From assembly GCF_001882345.1 (NCBI RefSeq), contig NZ_MINL01000001.1:2069705-2133704 (forward strand): 64,000 nucleotides of DNA. Reading direction: 5' to 3'. Every line of letters starts with the position of its first letter. Within the stretch, counting starts at the first letter, position 1. Under the pieces are notes generated by a model. It did no database searches, was not told the origin of the DNA, and saw only the letters and a list, made by a program, of their open reading frames with translations. A program made the position numbers and the translations under genes. Below are positions 60,621-64,000 of this stretch, piece after piece. The DNA is from Halomonas sp. QHL1. GTDB taxonomy: Bacteria; Pseudomonadota; Gammaproteobacteria; Pseudomonadales; Halomonadaceae.

Positions 60621-61391
60621 TTACGGCTGAGTGATATCAGTATCAAACCATTTTTCTGATATCTCACGCAGTTCGCCATTATCGCGCAACTCGGAAAGCG
60701 CTGCGCCTACACGGTCACGCTGCTCCCGACCCGCCTCGTCATCACGAAACGGTAGCGCATTCTCAATAGTCGAGAACGGCTGACCCGCCAGCTCTAACGG
60801 CAGGCCTTTCTCTTTAATGACTTGCGTAGCGCTCACGCGATCCATCACAAAGGCTTCTACCCTGCCCAGTGCAACATCCTGCTCGATGTTGGATTCATAG
60901 GTGCGAATATCGATTTCATCGGCGTTCGGTTGTTCACGCAGCAGCTGTTCGTAGTTGGAACCCAGGTTCACCGCCACGCTTTTGCCGGACAAATCTTCAA
61001 CACCTTCAATGGTGTCATTGCCTGCCCTCACCACGACTTGCGCGCCGTCATACACGTAAGGCTCCGTGAACGCATACTTGGCTTCGCGCTCTGGGGTAAT
61101 CGTGATCTGGTTAGCAATAGTGTCGATACGCCCAGATTCCAGCATGCCCGCCAGGCCAGAGAAGCTCGCCGTGACGAACTCAATATCGTCACCGGTAATC
61201 TCACCCACGGCATTCATCACATCAACTTCAAAGCCTTTAAGCTCATCCTGCTCAACGAAGGTAAAGGGGAAGTAACCGCCGGACATACCTACCCGAAGTG
61301 TATCGGCTTGAGCGGTCGCGGCGAACAGCCCGCTGGCAACGGTTAGCGAAAGCGCGGCGAGGGTGATATTAAGCTTGCGTGGTAGTGGCAT
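60621..61391 (-). CDS. Polar amino-acid (probably cystine) ABC transporter substrate-binding protein
   Basis: The 256-residue periplasmic protein has a signal peptide ending LFAATAQA, then DTLRVGMSGGYFPFTFVEQDELKGFEVDVM, the family-3 solute-binding start. The hinge region is IDTIANQITITPEREAKYAFTEPYVYDG, and VEAFVMDRVSATQVIKEKGLPLELAGQPF...ENALPFR resembles FliY/TcyA cystine-binding proteins. RBS AGGAAAC. First gene of the three-gene operon. Confidence 0.87.
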   Translation of the reverse strand: MPLPRKLNITLAALSLTVASGLFAATAQADTLRVGMSGGYFPFTFVEQDELKGFEVDVMNAVGEITGDDIEFVTASFSGLAGMLESGRIDTIANQITITPEREAKYAFTEPYVYDGAQVVVRAGNDTIEGVEDLSGKSVAVNLGSNYEQLLREQPNADEIDIRTYESNIEQDVALGRVEAFVMDRVSATQVIKEKGLPLELAGQPFSTIENALPFRDDEAGREQRDRVGAALSELRDNGELREISEKWFDTDITQP

Positions 61392-61466
61392 GAGTCTGTT
61401 TCCTCGTTAGTCGATATCCCGACGATCCGAATAGCCGCAAAAAAATCATGTGGCGTGATGGCGGCT

Positions 61467-61494
61467 ATTTTACCTGCAAGACAAAAGCATACAA
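61467..61494 (-). promoter_or_regulatory. Promoter of the amino-acid transporter operon
   Basis: TTGTAT (61489-61494), 16-nt spacer, TAAAAT (61467-61472) on the minus strand. The region just upstream (61495-61535) is almost pure A/T, as in CysB-activated sulfur genes, which would fit a cystine transporter. The regulator is inference. Confidence 0.5.
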
Positions 61495-61679
61495 AAGAAT
61501 ATGAAAGATATTTTTTATTCTTATTTTGCATATAAACTATTGAGGTGCGATAACAATCACGGCTCAATTGCGTGGCGTATATTGCCATAACGGCTCAAAG
61601 CGAAGGCGAGGCAATAACCTGCAAAAGTAGGTGCCGACAAAATTACCTATTTGCGAGCTTTTCAAATAACACTTCCGAA

Positions 61680-61874
61680 TTAGCCCGATAGCATTCCCTG
61701 CGTATGCTCGCGTTGCTGCTTCACGGCATCATCCAAAATCGCCAGCAGCGTTTCATAATCCTTCGGCAACTCGTCGTTCATACCTGTGTTCTCAAAGCGC
61801 TTAAGCGTGGCATGAGTTTCATCGATAACGCTTTGCAGCTCATCGATGACGTGCTCATATTCCTCTGGCGTCAT
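61680..61874 (-). CDS. Small conserved-looking hypothetical protein
   Basis: From the ATG at 61874 the protein has 64 residues, MTPEEYEHVIDELQSVIDET..., acidic and fully helical by composition, with a heptad-like pattern suggesting a coiled coil or helical hairpin. It lies 16 bp after the TPR-acylphosphatase gene on the same strand and is probably co-transcribed. I do not recognise the family. Confidence 0.6.
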   Translation of the reverse strand: MTPEEYEHVIDELQSVIDETHATLKRFENTGMNDELPKDYETLLAILDDAVKQQREHTQGMLSG

Positions 61875-61890
61875 AAGGGCACCTGATCGA

Positions 61891-63117
61891 TTAGAGGGTT
61901 TCCAGAATGGCAACACCTTCAGGTATATCGCCTTTCCACGGTGTAACATTCAGGCCCGTCACGTTAGCGTTTTCTGGACCGTTGGGCACGGCATCGCACA
62001 GTGGTTGCAGGCGTTCCAGCGTGCCGTGAATCACTGCCTCGGCACTGCCATCGGCTAGGTTGCGTACCCAGCCCGCTATCTCACGCTGGCTCAGCTCATC
62101 GGCCAGCCATTGGCGATAGCCTACCCCTTGCACTGCGCCGGTTATTATCAAGTGCAGGGTTAAGGGAGTATCCGACCCAACGCCAGGTGCCGGTGGCACG
62201 GGCAGCTCAAATTCCCACGGTGCAACGCCCACTTTCTCACACAGCCGCGCATGAGCCAGTTCGGCTTGCTGCTCGGTGTTTTGCGTTTCGTCCACCAGCT
62301 CAGCGCTGTGGATCAACGGGCGGTTCAGACGTTCTGCCACATGGCTTGCCATGCTCAATGCGGCCTGGTTAGCGGGGGTGTCTTCAATGATATTCAGCAC
62401 GACATCTACCTCCGGTAGCTTGCGCAAAAGCTCAGGGGTATTTTCCAGCGTGTCGACAAACAGCTCGACCCGCGTTATATGCGCGGCATCCAGCCCGCCG
62501 GGCAGATGGCGATGGCCTTGCACCAGGGCATATCGGAACTGTTGAGCATCAAACCGCCACTGGGAAGCGGCGGCGTTACGTAGCACCAGCACGCGCAGCT
62601 TTTCTTCACGCTCAGCGTTGATGACGACGAACGGCCGTTTGAGCAGCGCACGCCGCGCCCACAGACTACCCTGGGTGGGGTAACCGGCCTCGTAGTACAT
62701 GGCGGCTAGCTGAAACAGCCCTTGGGCATTACTCGGGCGCAGCGCCACCAGCTGGTGCATTGCGCTTAAAGCGGCGCGGTCGTGCCCTAGCTGTGCGTGT
62801 AAACGCGCCAGACGCTTATAGACTTCCGGGTGGTTGGGTAACTGGTACGAGGCACTCAATAACGAGGAAAGCGCTTCTTTCGGCTTGCCATGTTGCATCT
62901 GTAACGTGCCTGCGAGTAACAACGCCTGTGGGTTCGCCGGGTCGTGCTGCTGCAGCGTTGCCAACAGGCTAACGGCCAGTTCGGTTTGGTCATGGGCCAG
63001 CGCAGTGCGGATATTATCCAGCTGTTGTTGCGACTGCTGCGCCAACGGCGAAGGCGGCATAGCGGCTTGCTTACGTTGGCGGGCGGAGTTCGGTGATTTT
63101 TTCGACGTGCGAGCCAT
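61891..63117 (-). CDS. TPR-acylphosphatase fusion protein
   Basis: The ATG at 63117 follows AGGAT and gives 408 residues. The first ~25 are basic and disordered. Residues ~30-165 form TPR-like helices (AVSLLATLQQHDPANPQALLLAG, PKEALSSLLSASYQLPNHPEVYKRLARLHAQLG). Residues ~170-300 are an alpha/beta region (VLVLRNAAASQW, VVLNIIEDTPANQAAL, NRPLIHSAELVDETQ) that recalls the N-terminal part of TPR/ATP-grasp-type proteins. Residues 320-408 are a complete acylphosphatase domain with catalytic Arg335 (GAVQGVGYRQW) and Asn353 (GWVRNLADGSAEAV). Function unknown. Confidence 0.8.
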   Translation of the reverse strand: MARTSKKSPNSARQRKQAAMPPSPLAQQSQQQLDNIRTALAHDQTELAVSLLATLQQHDPANPQALLLAGTLQMQHGKPKEALSSLLSASYQLPNHPEVYKRLARLHAQLGHDRAALSAMHQLVALRPSNAQGLFQLAAMYYEAGYPTQGSLWARRALLKRPFVVINAEREEKLRVLVLRNAAASQWRFDAQQFRYALVQGHRHLPGGLDAAHITRVELFVDTLENTPELLRKLPEVDVVLNIIEDTPANQAALSMASHVAERLNRPLIHSAELVDETQNTEQQAELAHARLCEKVGVAPWEFELPVPPAPGVGSDTPLTLHLIITGAVQGVGYRQWLADELSQREIAGWVRNLADGSAEAVIHGTLERLQPLCDAVPNGPENANVTGLNVTPWKGDIPEGVAILETL

Positions 63118-63268
63118 GCGATTAATCCTGTGGGCGAGCGCTAATGGCGCTGTGTAAAGATGGCTCGATAGTAGCAAACAATGGTATGAGAGGTGTCAGA
63201 GACTTAGCTAATCGGCAGATATGAGGTCACTTCATTAGATAAAGGTTTATTTTCAAATTCAATACAGT

Positions 63269-63352
63269 GTCATGGCGAGGAGCGTCGCGACAAAGCCATC
63301 TCTGGCTTGGCCCGGCACAACCAAATGATCACTTCACTGCGTGCCGAGCCGG
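63269..63352. repeat. Dispersed palindromic repeat-like element
   Basis: 63269-63302 begins GTCATGGCGAGGAGCGTCGC and ends AAAGCCATCT. This has the form of the short dispersed repeat (GTCAT-GCGAGGAGCG--GCGAC---GC-ATC) known from many bacterial genomes. It is followed by a nested hairpin AGCCA/TGGCT and a second one, GGCCCGGCAC / GTGCCGAGCC (63309-63350). It fills most of the gap between the TPR gene and the 84-residue gene; the rest of that gap holds nothing recognisable. Confidence 0.5.
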
Positions 63353-63364
63353 TTTAAACAATTA

Positions 63365-63619
63365 CTAGGAACCTGACATATAGCCTCTTTCCCTTAACAC
63401 TCTTCGCGCAACACCCTTCTCGCTCTCTGAGTTGCCCGTAAAACCTTTGCTTTTTATTATTCTCACAAGCTCTTCATCAGGCTTTTGCTCATATTCTTGC
63501 TTGAGCTCTTTGAGTTCACCGGCCTTTTGTTCAATACCGTTAGAAACTACCGTAGCGGTATTTCCAAGAAATTTTGCGGTTTTATAGCTGACCTCGCCAA
63601 GCTTGTTCCAGAAACCCAT
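63365..63619 (-). CDS. Hypothetical 84-residue protein
   Basis: The protein begins MGFWNKLGEVSYKTAKFLGNTATVVSNG after a strong AGGTGAGG ribosome binding site. The N-terminal half is amphipathic and suggests membrane-surface or oligomeric helices. The second half is highly charged (KELKQEYEQKPDEELVRIIKSKG) and ends in ARRVLRERGYMSGS. It starts 54 bp after the zinc-knuckle gene and is probably in the same transcript. I do not recognise the family. A short helical DnaJ-tail-like or stress-protein-like character is only an impression. Confidence 0.65.
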   Translation of the reverse strand: MGFWNKLGEVSYKTAKFLGNTATVVSNGIEQKAGELKELKQEYEQKPDEELVRIIKSKGFTGNSESEKGVARRVLRERGYMSGS

Positions 63620-63673
63620 AACACCTCACCTATAAATTCACAGTTAACTTAGCAACCTTTTTGCACTTCGAGT

Positions 63674-63847
63674 TTAGCGATCTGGACACGTCCGCTTATC
63701 ATGCTGATAGCTACCACACAGACTACATCGCCTAGCATCTGGGCATGTTTGTACATTATGCCCGGTTCGACCACAGCCAGAGCAGCGTGACGGTTTAGGA
63801 CAATTCCTTGCCGTATGACTTCCTGATCCACAAAACGAACATGCCAT
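63674..63847 (-). CDS. Small protein of three CCHC zinc knuckles
   Basis: The 57-residue frame from ATG 63847 encodes almost nothing but three zinc knuckles of the exact C-x2-C-x4-H-x4-C pattern: Cys3-Cys6-His11-Cys16, Cys22-Cys25-His30-Cys35 and Cys41-Cys44-His49-Cys54, each followed by Pro and separated by five residues. Basic residues lie between, consistent with single-stranded RNA or DNA binding as in retroviral nucleocapsid and eukaryotic CNBP-type proteins. AAGGGAG lies about 10 nt upstream. The perfect triple spacing makes chance very unlikely. It lies between the flagellin terminator and the 84-residue gene. A different-frame 60-codon frame overlapping it is not a gene. Confidence 0.85.
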   Translation of the reverse strand: MACSFCGSGSHTARNCPKPSRCSGCGRTGHNVQTCPDARRCSLCGSYQHDKRTCPDR

Positions 63848-63870
63848 CTTACAATGTCTCCCTTAAAGCA

Positions 63871-63896
63871 TAAAAAACGGGGCCTTTCGGCCCCGT
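63871..63896 (-). terminator. Flagellin gene terminator
   Basis: An 8-bp stem ACGGGGCC / GGCCCCGT with a 4-nt loop, followed on the minus strand by TTTTTTA, 35 bp after the flagellin stop. Confidence 0.9.
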
Positions 63897-63930
63897 TATA
63901 TATCGATCAATTAGCTTTAGAGCTAACCAA

Positions 63931-64000
63931 TTAACCCAGCAGAGAAAGAACGTTCTGCGGAATCTGGTTGGCCTGTGCCAGTACAGAAGTACCGGCCTGC
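63931..64000 (-). CDS. fliC: Flagellin, C-terminal end (partial)
   Basis: Only the last 22 codons are in the window. They read QAGTSVLAQANQIPQNVLSL and end LG, the highly conserved C-terminal D0 helix of flagellin (usual form QAGTAMLAQANQ.PQ.VLSLL). The rest of the gene lies beyond the right edge. It indicates a polar or lateral flagellar locus next to this region. Confidence 0.95.
   Translation of the reverse strand, partial: QAGTSVLAQANQIPQNVLSLLG

Noticed and set aside
62001-62372. 123-codon plus-strand frame opposite the TPR-acylphosphatase gene
   Set aside because: Antisense to a frame with clear acylphosphatase motifs; Arg/Ala/Pro-rich shadow.
63649-63831. 60-codon minus-strand open frame
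   Set aside because: It overlaps the zinc-knuckle gene in another phase, lacks an RBS at its GTG and has no recognisable composition.

Overview
The window looks like chromosomal DNA from a Halomonas-like gammaproteobacterium (Halomonadaceae). The reasons are the gene orders hisB-hisH-hisA-hisF, rluD-pgeF-clpB and rpsT / murJ-ribF-ileS-lspA-fkpB-ispH-pilE, a 16S-tRNA-Ile-tRNA-Ala-23S-5S rRNA operon with gammaproteobacterial boxA elements, and moderately GC-rich coding sequence. The genus is inferred from gene content and protein style, not from a database match.

Layout: (1) 1-5.3 kb: the start of a PanZ-like acetyl-CoA sensor, hisBHAF, a PagP-like outer-membrane protein, a YjaG-family protein and an amidotransferase-like protein whose nucleophile is missing. 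(2) 5.3-10.8 kb: mnmH-selD (selenium modification of tRNA), radA, an NlpE-like lipoprotein and hisC. (3) 10.8-17.1 kb: an rRNA operon on the minus strand. Its tRNA-Ala/23S junction carries a 458-bp tandem duplication that includes a truncated 23S 5' end. (4) 17-25.3 kb: pssA, ilvIH behind a leader made of eight consecutive hairpins, clpB with a sigma-32-type promoter, pgeF and rluD. (5) 25.4-42.2 kb: bamD, a chemoreceptor, a GGDEF-EAL protein, nadE, a PP0621-family protein, thiO, a FimT-like pseudopilin, trxB, acnA, maeA, a TsuA/YeeE-type transporter and an AI-2E family permease. (6) 42.5-54.6 kb: one long run of minus-strand genes, rpsT / murJ-ribF-ileS-lspA-fkpB-ispH-pilE-fimU-pilV-pilW-pilX / trpS, combining housekeeping genes with type IV pilus minor pilins but no pilY1. 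(7) 54.6-64 kb: a membrane diguanylate cyclase, cysQ, a zeta-toxin-type pair, a polar amino-acid (probably cystine) ABC transporter, a TPR-acylphosphatase fusion, a dispersed-repeat-like element, two small unknown genes and the end of a flagellin gene.

Most of the window is core metabolism. The accessory material is concentrated in the last 6 kb. The most unusual item is a 57-codon gene at 63674-63847 (minus) that encodes three back-to-back, perfectly spaced CCHC zinc knuckles, a motif rare in bacteria. It lies just upstream of an unknown 84-residue helical protein and downstream of flagellin. Other items worth checking are the two-gene toxin-like module at 58149-59074, the TPR-acylphosphatase fusion, the rRNA duplication and the ilvIH leader.

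Limits: all family calls come from motif recognition by eye. Start codons were chosen from ribosome binding sites and family N-termini, and promoters from consensus matching. No search or folding programme was run.
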